This document shows, piece by piece, positions 33,610 through 42,684 of a DNA stretch of 64,000 bases. The notes under the pieces were generated by a model that saw only the letters and a program-made list of their open reading frames with translations, ran no database searches and was not told the origin of the DNA. Each line of letters opens with the position of its first letter. The first letter of the stretch is position 1. The stretch is from CANHEE01 sp043777755 (GTDB lineage Bacteria > Bacteroidota > Bacteroidia > Chitinophagales > Saprospiraceae), in the NCBI GenBank assembly GCA_043777755.1, contig JAYWHK010000212.1, positions 1-64,000 of the forward strand, in the 5' to 3' direction. The position numbers and the translations under genes were made by a program.

Positions 33610-33656
33610 TGAATAAATTTAAGATGCTGCTAAGTTTTTTGCTTAGTGGCATTTTT

Positions 33657-34400
33657 TCATTTAATTTGATAGGTTTTATACAACTCGAAAAATGTTCCTT
33701 TTTTTTGCAACGTAAAAATAAAGGTGATACGACCACCAGCTCTTGCTTTTTTCAATATTTTCGTCATACCGCTTGTAAAAGGTGTTTTTCCACTTGCTTT
33801 TTTAATATTTCCACCATTTTCATACGCCATTGTTGTATTTATAATTGGCATTATCTCTCCTGATAAATCTCGAACCAACAATGTTTGATTGCTATATTTG
33901 AGCAAATCTTTTTCTGCGATTTCATCGTAACGAAGCTCGCCCCAAAACACCTTAGGTTCTTCGGAATAGGCTTGGGTAGCATCTAATTTAAATTGAATAG
34001 GCAGGCGCAATTCGTAAGGAATAGGTTCGTTGTTCAGCAATGCGGGTTCCCAAGCAGGCATTGATGCTATCACTTTTTTTGCAACTTTTCCACAGCCTGC
34101 ACCAATATCGTTGAGTAGCTTGATTTCACTGGCAAAGCCATTTGGTGCAACAATAAAACTGACATAGACTACTCCTCTTACGCCTTGCTCTTTGGCAGAA
34201 TCAGGATAAGTTAGGTTTCTATTGAGGTAATATGCTAAATTTGCTGATGAACACTCTCTTTTCTCTTTGCTATTTGGTTTGTATTTTCCACAGCCAGCGA
34301 AATAAGGCATTTCATCTATTTGCATCGTATTTTCTTGTGCCAATAAATTTTTTGAAATAAAAAAAAACAAAAAAATGAGGAGGTAGTATGGTTTCTGCAT
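33657..34400 (-). CDS. Periplasmic TonB C-terminal domain protein
   Basis: The 247-residue protein starts at 34400 (MQKPYYLLIFLFFFISKNLLAQ), a signal peptide. A TATCTTTG promoter box overlaps a longer in-frame start, so the short form is preferred. The middle (residues about 60-140) is a TonB C-terminal-like domain: LTYPDSAKEQGVRGVVYVSF, VAPNGFASEIKLL and a final PIQFKL strand. The C-terminal 100 residues are a separate unknown domain ending AGGRITFIFTLQKKGTFFEL. It lacks the N-terminal anchor and Pro-rich region of true TonB, so it is probably an accessory envelope protein. Confidence 0.8.
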   Translation of the reverse strand: MQKPYYLLIFLFFFISKNLLAQENTMQIDEMPYFAGCGKYKPNSKEKRECSSANLAYYLNRNLTYPDSAKEQGVRGVVYVSFIVAPNGFASEIKLLNDIGAGCGKVAKKVIASMPAWEPALLNNEPIPYELRLPIQFKLDATQAYSEEPKVFWGELRYDEIAEKDLLKYSNQTLLVRDLSGEIMPIINTTMAYENGGNIKKASGKTPFTSGMTKILKKARAGGRITFIFTLQKKGTFFELYKTYQIK

Positions 34401-34418
34401 GAAATCTGATTTTTCATA

Positions 34419-34426
34419 CAAAGATA
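34419..34426 (-). promoter_or_regulatory. Promoter -7 box for the TonB-domain gene
   Basis: The minus strand reads TATCTTTG, matching TAnnTTTG, 18 bases upstream of the preferred ATG at 34400. Confidence 0.5.
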
Positions 34427-34563
34427 ATTTTTATATTTGAAAAATAATAATTTTAATGTATCTATTATAATTTGCGTAACTTATAGCTAACGAAACTCCT
34501 ATTTTGAGAGCTAACAAATCATATATTTTAATTACTTTACAATATTATATCTCAAAAAAGATT

Positions 34564-34571
34564 AACTTTGT
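34564..34571 (+). promoter_or_regulatory. Promoter -7 box (TAACTTTG) for the R-M genes
   Basis: Matches TAnnTTTG, 25 bases before the ATG at 34597, so the broken system keeps a recognisable promoter. Confidence 0.5.
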
Positions 34572-34596
34572 GAATCTAAACTAAAACATTCACAAT

Positions 34597-35221
34597 ATGG
34601 CTAAAAAGATTGTTGTAAAAACACAAACAAAAGAAGTAAAGCTGGTACTTGATGAAATAAAAATCATTGGAGAAGTTTATGAAAAATTACTAAAAATATT
34701 ACCTTCATTTGATATTACAAGTACTAAAATATTACCTTATGGACTTAAAACCGCACACTCGGTCAGTTGCATGGATTGTAGAGCAGGTTATCGTTCAACA
34801 AACTAAATACAATGCAAAAAAACTTGGTGTTGATGATGTGAATTTTGACTTACCTGATACTTGCTTGCATGATTGTGAGATAATTATTGACAAAAAAACA
34901 TATTTTATCAATATTAAAGCACATAATGTTGATGGGAAAGAAAATAAAAACGATATTTCAGCAGTAGAAAAATTATATTTACAATACCATGCAAATCCCA
35001 AGTACAATTTGATTTACGCTTGTTTTGGAATAAAATTCAATAATGTTACTATTTCTTTTGACCAAGAAAACATTACATTGTTTTCACCTCAATTTTTACC
35101 CATTTATGTTAATCCAAGAAATGATAAAATTCAAGCGAAATATATTCATCAGCCAGAATATAGAAGTAGGAAAGATTTTTTAAAATTATTACGAGAAAAT
35201 TCAAAAAGTATAAAATTATGA
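34597..35221 (+). pseudogene. Frameshifted Type II restriction endonuclease
   Basis: Two overlapping frames, 34597-34806 and one running to 35221, join into one protein of about 207 residues if one A is removed from CTTAAAACCG at about 34749-34758: the first frame ends ...LPYGLK and the second resumes PHTRSVAWIVEQVI. A PD-(D/E)XK-like core is visible as HDCEIIIDKKTYFINIKA (Asp/Glu then IxIK), consistent with a nuclease. Its TGA overlaps the ATG of the adjacent methyltransferase (ATGA), the normal layout for a restriction-modification pair. The recognition sequence is unknown. As sequenced, no full-length enzyme can be made. Confidence 0.75.
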
Positions 35222-36057
35222 GTAATTGGATAAATGAAATTTTTAATGAGGATATGATGAAAGGTATTGATCGTATTCCTGATGCCTCAATTGACTTAAT
35301 TATAACAGACCCTCCTTATTCGCTTGGAAAAGATTATGGCAATGATTCCGACATGAAGCAAAGTCAAGAGTATTTAGAATGGACATACCAATGGATTGAT
35401 GCTGTTATACCTAAACTAAAACCAAATGGCAGTTTCTATATATTTCTTTCTTGGCAATATACACCAGAGATTTTTTCTTACATGAAAAAAAAACTTACAA
35501 TGGTTAACGAAATCATCTAGGATAGACGAGTACCAAGTATGGGCGGAAGCACCAGAAAATACTCATCTGTTCATGATAATTTGGGTTTTTTTGTCAAAGG
35601 AAAAGATTACTTTTTTGACTTAGATGCAATCAGAATTCCTTATGACGAAGAAACAAAAAAAGCTCGTTCAAGGTCTATTTTTGTTGGAAAAAAATGGTTA
35701 GAATTAGGTTACAATCCAAAAGATATTTGGAGTTGTGCAAGATTACACGCAGAAGACCCCGAGCGTACGGAACACCCTACTCAAAAGCCCATAGAGATTA
35801 TCAAACGTACAATTTTAGCAAGTTGCCCTGAAAATGGTATTATTTTTGACCCTTTTATGGGTTCTGGAACAGCTGCTTATGTTGCAAAAACAAATAATAG
35901 AAACTATGTTGGTTTTGAACTAAATAAAAGCTATTTTCAAATCATACAAAATCGACTAAATGGCAATTTAGACCAAGTGCGCCGTGTTAAAAATAAAAAC
36001 TATAGCGAAAAAACAACAGAGGAAACAACCGTACCAACAGCATTGTCATTATTTTAA
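35218..36057 (+). pseudogene. Type II DNA adenine/N4-cytosine methyltransferase, interrupted by an amber codon
   Basis: The gene encodes a beta-class (DPPY before FxGxG) amino-methyltransferase: LIITDPPYSLGKDYG is motif IV and FDPFMGSGTAAYVA is motif I, near the end, with TEHPTQKP just before it. The frame is unbroken except for TAG at 35518-35520. Around it the protein reads MVNEII-stop-DRRVPSMGGSTRK; the family usually has Trp in this place (IIWxxxxPSMGG), so a single TGG to TAG change explains the stop. The tail runs to 36057 in the same frame. Both halves together are 280 codons. Paired with the broken endonuclease upstream. Confidence 0.85.
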
Positions 36058-36065
36058 ATAAAAAA

Positions 36066-36104
36066 AAACCGCTATACCTTTCTCAGATATAGCGGTCGTT
36101 TTTT
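36066..36104. terminator. Bidirectional terminator
   Basis: ACCGCTATA (36068-36076) pairs with TATAGCGGT (36088-36096), flanked by A- and T-runs. It lies between the plus-strand methyltransferase and the minus-strand sucA and may serve both. Confidence 0.85.
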
Positions 36105-36113
36105 TTGAAAAAC

Positions 36114-38852
36114 CTAACTCAAAGCTGCAATTAAAATTGCTTCTTGCTCTTTGCCATGTAATTTTATATAACCCGTAGCTGGCGAAGATGCGCTTTTTCG
36201 AGCGATGACTTCTGCATTTTTGAAATGTTCGTAACGAGAAGTTAAATATTGCCAAGCACCATTGTTTTCTGGTTCTTCTTGAACCCAAACGGTTTTTGCA
36301 CCTTTGTATTTTTTCAGAATCGCCTCAACGTGCGTTGCTGGATAAGGATACAATTGCTCTAAACGAACAATGGCAACATCATTTGTGCCTAATTCTTCCC
36401 GTTTTGCAATCAAATCAAAATAGATTTTTCCAGAACAGAAGACTACTTTTTTAGCTCTTTTTGGAGCATTCGTATCGTCTAATACTTCTTGGAAATTTTT
36501 TCCTGTTTCAAAGTCGCTCAAATCAGAAACCACCAATGGATTCCGCAAATTCGATTTTGGTGTCATAATGACCATCGGTTTGCGGAACGGACGAGCCAAC
36601 TGACGACGCATAATGTGGAACAAATTGGCTGGCGTAGTAATATTCGCCACCGTAATGTTGTGTTCTGCACAAAGCTGTAAATAACGCTCCATACGTGCCG
36701 ACGAGTGCTCTGGCCCTTGACCTTCAAAACCATGCGGCAATAACATAACCAAACCATTTTGACGCAACCATTTTGTTTCGGCAGAAGCAATATACTGGTC
36801 AATCATGATTTGTGCGCCATTGCCAAAATCACCAAATTGCGCTTCCCAAATCACCAAATTGTCAGGCGAAGCCAAGGCATAACCATATTCAAAACCTAAA
36901 ACAGCATATTCTGACAAAAGTGAATTGTATATGCGAATTTTGCCTTGTTTTTCGTCAATCACAGCCAGACGATTGTATTCTGTATAAACTTCTTTGTCAA
37001 TCACTACGCATTGACGGTGCGAGAAAGTACCACGTTTGACATCTTGACCAGACATACGGACATCTTTTCCCTCCAATAAAATCGAGCCATACGCCATCAA
37101 TTCGGCAGTAGCCCAATCAACACGGTTGGCAGTATGATTTTTTTCAATGCCTTCCATCATTTTACGGATTTGCGGCTGAGGAGAAAAACCTGCTGGCAAA
37201 GTCTTCAAATGCGCTACTAATTTATCAATAGTTGATTTATCAATTCCTGTTGCTGGTGAAATTTCGTAGTCTGCTGCGGTCGTTTTCTTCGTTAATTTAC
37301 GCCACGCCTCTTCTGTTTCTTGGTATTTGTAAGGAAAAGGATGTTGTTTTACGTTATTCAAGCGGTCATCTAATTGGTCACGGAATTGCGCTTTCATTTC
37401 TTCAGCCATTTTCGCTTCAATTTCGTGGTGCGCAATCAATTGTTCAGAATACAAAATACGAACATTTTTATGGTTCTTGATGATTTTGTACATTTCAGGT
37501 TGTGTCACTTCTGGGCCGTCCGCTTCGTTATGACCATGACGACGGTAACATACCATATCTACAAAAACATCGGTATTGAACAATTGACGGTATTCTATTG
37601 CCAGCTCACATACAAAAACCACTGCTTCCGGATCATCTCCATTGACGTGAAAAACAGGTGCTTGAATCATGTTTGCTGCTGCGGTAGAATAAGTAGAAGT
37701 ACGTGCATCTGCAAAATCAGTCGTGAAACCAATCTGATTGTTGATAACAAAGTGCAAAGAACCTCCTGTATGGTAACCTTTCAGCATACTCATTTGTACC
37801 GTTTCATAGACTACACCTTGACCAGCTGCTGCCGCATCGCCATGAATAACAATAGGCAAAACTTTATCGAAATCATTGTTGTACAGCATTTCTGCTTTGG
37901 CACGAAGAAAACCTTCAATGACAGGGTTCACTGTTTCCAAATGCGAAGGATTCGGACATAATTTTAAGTGAACGTTTTTGCCAGTAGGCGTTTGTGTTTG
38001 CGACGAATAACCCATGTGGTATTTTACGTCACCACTACCAAAACTCAAATCTTCAGGCAATGCTTTATTAAATTCGTTGAAAATATTTTCGTAGGTTTTT
38101 CCCATGATGTTTGCCAAAACGTTCAAACGACCACGATGTGCCATACCAATCATCACTTCTTCTACGCCATGTTCTGCACCAAAATTGATAATAGCATCTA
38201 ATGCAGCGACTGTAGCTTCGCCACCTTCAAGTGAAAAACGCTTTTCACCTTGAAAACGCAAACCTAAAAATTCCTCAAAGCCCGTTGCGCCATTGAGTTT
38301 TTCCAAAATACGGCGTTTTTTCTCCAAAGGAAAATTATAATTCTTCGTATCACGATTTTCAATGCGCTCACGTAACCATTTACGACGCTCGCTTTCTTCG
38401 ATATGGCAATATTCAAAACCAATATGTGCGCAATAAATATCTTGCAATCTTGAAAGAATCTGCTGTAAAGTGGCATTTTTCAAACCAATTTCTTCACCAG
38501 ATTTGAATACAGTATTCAAATCTGCTTCGCTCAAACCATAATCGTCCAACTGCAAATGCGGGTGACGATCCACACGTGGACGAATCGGATTGGTTTGCGA
38601 CAACAAATGTCCTCTATCTCTGTAACCATGAATCAAAGACATGACAGAAAATTCTTTGTCCGAAAGCCCAACCGAAACGTTGGCACTGTTCGTCAAAGCT
38701 GCCGCCTTGCCGTTGCCATTCATGGCAAAATCAAAACCTTTAAAAAAATGTCGCCAGCTGTCTTCCACACTCAATGGGTCTTGCTCGTATTGGCGATACA
38801 TGGATTCTATAACCGCAGGATGTGCGTTGCTTATAAACGAAAAATCACTCAT
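36114..38852 (-). CDS. sucA: 2-oxoglutarate dehydrogenase E1 component
   Basis: SucA is the thiamine-diphosphate E1 subunit that decarboxylates 2-oxoglutarate in the TCA cycle. The 912-residue protein has the expected N-terminus (SFISNAHPAVIESMYRQYEQDPLSVEDSW), the ThDP/Mg region VIHGDAAAAGQGVVYETVQM, the RRHGHNEADGPEVTQP loop, and C-terminal LLPHGFEGQGPEHSSARMERYLQ. The sucB (E2) gene, commonly adjacent, is not here; downstream lies the dead R-M system. Confidence 0.97.
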   Translation of the reverse strand: MSDFSFISNAHPAVIESMYRQYEQDPLSVEDSWRHFFKGFDFAMNGNGKAAALTNSANVSVGLSDKEFSVMSLIHGYRDRGHLLSQTNPIRPRVDRHPHLQLDDYGLSEADLNTVFKSGEEIGLKNATLQQILSRLQDIYCAHIGFEYCHIEESERRKWLRERIENRDTKNYNFPLEKKRRILEKLNGATGFEEFLGLRFQGEKRFSLEGGEATVAALDAIINFGAEHGVEEVMIGMAHRGRLNVLANIMGKTYENIFNEFNKALPEDLSFGSGDVKYHMGYSSQTQTPTGKNVHLKLCPNPSHLETVNPVIEGFLRAKAEMLYNNDFDKVLPIVIHGDAAAAGQGVVYETVQMSMLKGYHTGGSLHFVINNQIGFTTDFADARTSTYSTAAANMIQAPVFHVNGDDPEAVVFVCELAIEYRQLFNTDVFVDMVCYRRHGHNEADGPEVTQPEMYKIIKNHKNVRILYSEQLIAHHEIEAKMAEEMKAQFRDQLDDRLNNVKQHPFPYKYQETEEAWRKLTKKTTAADYEISPATGIDKSTIDKLVAHLKTLPAGFSPQPQIRKMMEGIEKNHTANRVDWATAELMAYGSILLEGKDVRMSGQDVKRGTFSHRQCVVIDKEVYTEYNRLAVIDEKQGKIRIYNSLLSEYAVLGFEYGYALASPDNLVIWEAQFGDFGNGAQIMIDQYIASAETKWLRQNGLVMLLPHGFEGQGPEHSSARMERYLQLCAEHNITVANITTPANLFHIMRRQLARPFRKPMVIMTPKSNLRNPLVVSDLSDFETGKNFQEVLDDTNAPKRAKKVVFCSGKIYFDLIAKREELGTNDVAIVRLEQLYPYPATHVEAILKKYKGAKTVWVQEEPENNGAWQYLTSRYEHFKNAEVIARKSASSPATGYIKLHGKEQEAILIAALS

Positions 38853-38926
38853 TATAATATAGCTTAAAGTTGATTTGGTTGATTTGATTATTGGTTGATT
38901 CAGCTCAATTTACTTAATTCAACCTG

Positions 38927-39050
38927 TTTAGTACACCGTTTTTTTAGTTATTTAATGTTTGAAATGGTTTGAAATGGCTCTAACTAATTGAAAATCAAAA
39001 CAATACAACAATTATAAACAATAGCAAACATTTAGAACAATGTATTTAGC
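38927..39050. repeat. MITE-like repeat (copy 2 of 2, inverted relative to 6393-6509)
   Basis: It shares the GTAC(A/C)(T/C)(T/C)GTT ends and internal blocks with the copy at 6393-6509 when reversed. The gap 38853-39765 (913 bases) contains this, the repeat at 39379-39443 and AT-rich sequence; no gene is seen. Confidence 0.8.
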
Positions 39051-39367
39051 CCATTTTTCAAACGAATAAAGAAAGCAATTGTTTTGCAAAAGAAAGATAA
39101 AAACCCAAATAACTTGATTTTTAAGGTTTTTTACAAAATGCGTGCAAAAATATATATAAATACTTATATAAATCAAGTATTTTGGATAAAAAAAGAATTT
39201 TTTATCTTAATTTTTTCTTAATTAAAATAAAATTTGGAAAAATAAATTCAAACCATATTTTTGAAAAAATAATAAGACAATTTAGATTTTTATTTGGAAA
39301 TTGGGTAAGTGATAAAAAATGAAGAGGAAATCAATACAATATACACGTCGGAAAGTAGTTTTGGGAT

Positions 39368-39443
39368 TTTGCATAAATGCAAAATATTGAACACCAAGCG
39401 TTTGCAATATCTTTAATATCTAATCACCAATATCCGTTGTGTA
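39368..39443. repeat. Intergenic repeat family copy (ATATTGAACACCAAGC...CAATATCCGTTGTG)
   Basis: It matches 4031-4090 at both ends and 9816-9868 internally (TTTGCAATATCT(T)TAATATCT). It begins with a TTTTGCATAAATGCAAAA hairpin. Confidence 0.65.
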
Positions 39444-39765
39444 TATTACTTTTAGAGATTCCTGGGCGCACTAAAAAACCAAGTACTTCATTTGTACTAA
39501 AACCTTGTTTCAAATCCTAAATAACTCTTAATGGTTTTTTATTTTTTAACACTTTTAAATAAAATATTTTTTATATAAAAACCTAATAATCAATATATTA
39601 TATTTTTTATAAAAAAGAAAAAATGTTAAAATTATTTTTTGGCAACATTTTTAGCCGACCAACGTTTTCTTTAATTTTCAAGTCAATAAAATATAAACAT
39701 TCATTTTAAGGTAAGCCTGTTTGTAACAAGCGTACAAATTTTAAACTTTTTAAATTACTATCATT

Positions 39766-42618
39766 ATGAAAACGCTAAAATCTTTCTTTTCGCTTTTTTT
39801 AAGCCTTTTTTTATTTTTTCAAAACAGTTCAGCACAAAGTATTGGACATTATCCTGCCCGAAATGCTGGCTTTTGGAGTCTGGGCATCAATGCAGGAACG
39901 GCTTACCAACGAGGCATTGATGTTTCCCAAAAATTCAATGGTTCTGGATTTGGATTGACCTTGGGCAAAAATTTGTACTATCGTCCAAATGCTTTTTTCT
40001 CGTTTGATGTTCGTGGTCGTGCTTTGTATGCGCAAAGTTTTGGTCAAGATGGCTATCGTAATTTTGAGGTCAAAAATAATTTGGCGTTGAATGGCGTAGG
40101 TCGTAGTTTTGACGATGTTAAGTTGGATTACAGCAAACCCAAAAGTATCGGTTATTATTTTGCCAACTATAATACTGTAAATGGCTCGTTAGATTTGGAA
40201 GGTGTCCTGACATTCAATCGTTTGCGTGAGCGTACAGGCGTTGTATTTTCTCTTTTTGGAGGCATCGGTCTGGATTACTACACCGTAAAAATCAACCAGC
40301 GCAACGGCAATGATTCTTATGCTAACTTATATAAAGGCGTAGATTCTACCAATGGTGCAACAGCAAAGATTCAGCTAAAAAACTTTATGGACAACAGCTA
40401 CGAAACAGTTGCCGATGGCAACAAAAAAGACGGCACTTTGACTTGGATGCCTACCGTTGGTGCGGAGTTGGGTTATCAATTTTTCCCTCGTTTCCACGCA
40501 AGTGTTTTTCATAAAATCAACTTTACACGCAACGATGTTTTTGATGGACAACAATGGTACAATAACCAAGCAAGCTACGAAAATGATTGGCAGCATTATA
40601 CGGGACTAAAATTAGAATGGGAGTTTAGCAAATTGAAACCCAAAGGCAATCCGCCTGAAACTGAAGTGCTTGTTCCAAATCGGAATCCTTACATCACCAA
40701 TGACCCAAATTTGCAAGTTGTAGCAAACATCCGCAATGTGAATAATGCCATAGATGTTAATTATAGACTAAATGGCGCAGAAACAAAGTTTGATTTTAGC
40801 AATCCAAGAAGCATTTGTGAAGTGCAGCTTCGTCCTGGTCGAAATGAAATCGAAATCTCTGCCAATAATTCTTTTGGTAGCGACAAAGAAATCATTGTTG
40901 TCGTTTATGAAACAAAAAGAAATGATGTTCCGCCTTCTCAGCCGCCAGTGGTCGTAACGCCAGCACCGAGCCAAGTGCCACCTGTCAAGCCAGAGCCAAC
41001 ATTGCCTGCACCATTGGTAACAATTATAAATCCATCGTATTCTCCTTTTAATGTAGAAGACGAGAATTTTACAGTAAATGCAACCATTTTGAATGTTAAA
41101 AACCAGCGTGATGTTCGTTTTTACTTGAATGGTCGTGACCGTAGTTTTAATTTTAATCCAAATGGAGCGACATTTTCAAGTAATATTGTTTTGCAAGAAG
41201 GTAGAAATGAGCTAAGTATTGAGGCAAGTAATCCTTCGGGCAAAAATGAAGCAACAAGAATTATCAATTATACCCGTCCAAAACCTAAAACATTTCCGCC
41301 AACGGTGCGCATCACTTCACCAAGAAATGATAGAGAAGTTTATGAAAATAACTATGCCAGCATTAGTGCAACAACAACGAATGTGAATAGTAAAAATGAT
41401 ATTGAAGTCAAAATTGATGGTTATGTTGCGAATTTTAGCTTTGATGCTTACAGAAACGAAGTAAAAGCTGATATGACATTGAATGAAGGTGAAAATTGTG
41501 TCGTTATAAGTGTGAATAACCGTGATGGCAATGACCGTGATGAAGTTGTTTTGGTTTATAAAAAAAGAATTGTTACGCCACCACCACCGCCACCAAGCGT
41601 CCCAACGGTACAAAAACCAAGCATTACAATTAATTCACCAAGCAATGGGCAGCAATTTTCAAGCGAAACAACTACGCTAAATGCTCGAATTTTGAATATT
41701 TCTAACAAAAATGACATTCGTGTTTATGTAAATAATCAGTTGCAAAATAATTTTGTTTTTAATAATTTAAATAAAAATTTGAGCGCCGATGTTCGTCTGC
41801 GAGAAGGCACAAATACACTTTCTATTCGTGCGGACAATAGTGCTGGCTACGATGCAGTGAGCGTTACGGTTTATTATACTGTACCAAGACCAAAGGTGAA
41901 TCCACCGTCTGTAATGATTTTGTCACCAAAAAATAACAGCAATACTGAAAATGGATTAACAGATGTTAGGGCTTCCGCACAAAACATAAGCAATAAAAAT
42001 CAAATTACAATTACTGTGAATGGAAAGCGTTTGCCAGATTTTTCTTTGTATGGAGAAAATATTGAGTTTGGAACTCGCCTTTTGGAAGGAAACAATGCCA
42101 TTACGATTATTGCTGAAAATGAAGCTGGAAAAGACCAAGCAACTATCAATGTAGTTTATAAAAAAACAGTGATTGTTCCGCCAACAGGCACTAAAACAGG
42201 AAGAGTGCCTCGTACAGAAACGCCAAAGACAGACGAACCAACAACAGGAAGTACAACAGGAAGAGTACCTCGCACAGAAACACCTGCGTCTGATAATGGT
42301 GCGACAACAGGAAGAACGGGACGTGTACCAAAAGCAGAAACAGCTCCAACGGTTACAATAACATCTGTTTCTCGAAATGTTGGCGACCCAATGACACCAG
42401 CAACAGGTGCATCTACGGTTTTGGCAACTATAAAAAATGTCACGGACAAAAACCAAGTAACATTTACATTGAATGGAAGTGAAATGCCTTTTGATTTTGA
42501 TGTAAAAAGTGGTAATTTTTCAGCAGATATTGAACTGAAAAAAGGAGAAAATATCATTGTGGTAAAAGCGCAAACGCCAGCTGGTACAGCAAGTGATACA
42601 CAAAAAACAGTATATTAA
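39766..42618 (+). CDS. Outer-membrane protein with N-terminal beta-barrel and six Ig-like repeats
   Basis: The 950-residue secreted protein has a signal peptide (SLFLFFQNSSAQS). Residues about 30-290 look like an OmpA/OprF-type transmembrane beta-barrel, with alternating aromatic strands. Then follow six related Ig-like domains of about 90 residues, each with a pattern such as DVRFYLNGRDRSFNF and LQEGRNELSIEASN...VVYE; they start near 305, 415, 510, 615, 710 and 860. Linkers are Pro-rich, and between domains five and six there are three repeats of TGRVPRTETP. No T9SS C-terminal signal is obvious. Function unknown; adhesion or cell-wall linkage is a guess. Confidence 0.75.
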   Translation: MKTLKSFFSLFLSLFLFFQNSSAQSIGHYPARNAGFWSLGINAGTAYQRGIDVSQKFNGSGFGLTLGKNLYYRPNAFFSFDVRGRALYAQSFGQDGYRNFEVKNNLALNGVGRSFDDVKLDYSKPKSIGYYFANYNTVNGSLDLEGVLTFNRLRERTGVVFSLFGGIGLDYYTVKINQRNGNDSYANLYKGVDSTNGATAKIQLKNFMDNSYETVADGNKKDGTLTWMPTVGAELGYQFFPRFHASVFHKINFTRNDVFDGQQWYNNQASYENDWQHYTGLKLEWEFSKLKPKGNPPETEVLVPNRNPYITNDPNLQVVANIRNVNNAIDVNYRLNGAETKFDFSNPRSICEVQLRPGRNEIEISANNSFGSDKEIIVVVYETKRNDVPPSQPPVVVTPAPSQVPPVKPEPTLPAPLVTIINPSYSPFNVEDENFTVNATILNVKNQRDVRFYLNGRDRSFNFNPNGATFSSNIVLQEGRNELSIEASNPSGKNEATRIINYTRPKPKTFPPTVRITSPRNDREVYENNYASISATTTNVNSKNDIEVKIDGYVANFSFDAYRNEVKADMTLNEGENCVVISVNNRDGNDRDEVVLVYKKRIVTPPPPPPSVPTVQKPSITINSPSNGQQFSSETTTLNARILNISNKNDIRVYVNNQLQNNFVFNNLNKNLSADVRLREGTNTLSIRADNSAGYDAVSVTVYYTVPRPKVNPPSVMILSPKNNSNTENGLTDVRASAQNISNKNQITITVNGKRLPDFSLYGENIEFGTRLLEGNNAITIIAENEAGKDQATINVVYKKTVIVPPTGTKTGRVPRTETPKTDEPTTGSTTGRVPRTETPASDNGATTGRTGRVPKAETAPTVTITSVSRNVGDPMTPATGASTVLATIKNVTDKNQVTFTLNGSEMPFDFDVKSGNFSADIELKKGENIIVVKAQTPAGTASDTQKTVY
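42190..42345 (+). repeat. In-frame short tandem repeat encoding TGRVPRTETP
   Basis: Three near-copies occur (TGRVPRTETPK, TGRVPRTETPA, TGRVPKAETAP), with DNA of the form ACAGGAAGAGT(G/A)CCTCG(T/C)ACAGAAAC. This is a candidate site for copy-number change between strains. Confidence 0.75.
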
Positions 42619-42624
42619 AATTGT

Positions 42625-42662
42625 AAAGCCGCTATATCTTTTTTAGATATAGCGGCTTTTTT
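42625..42662. terminator. Bidirectional terminator between the Ig-repeat gene and the Kir gene
   Basis: AAAGCCGCTATATCT (42625-42639) and AGATATAGCGGCTTT (42645-42659) form a perfect 15-bp stem with a 5-base loop and a T-run. The stem core is nearly the same as the terminator at 36066-36104. Confidence 0.9.
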
Positions 42663-42684
42663 GAATCGTAAATATTTCTTAGCT

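Noticed and set aside
33606..33863. An 85-codon frame after paaA that could be paaB
   Set aside because: Its sequence is not like PaaB and most of it is antisense to the TonB-domain gene.
37374..37961. A 195-codon antisense frame in sucA
   Set aside because: It is a shadow of the strongly conserved E1 coding sequence, rich in Cys, Phe and His without family likeness.
41956..42456. A 166-codon antisense frame in the Ig-repeat gene, rich in Cys, Ser and Phe
   Set aside because: The composition follows from the opposite strand of the repeat-rich gene.
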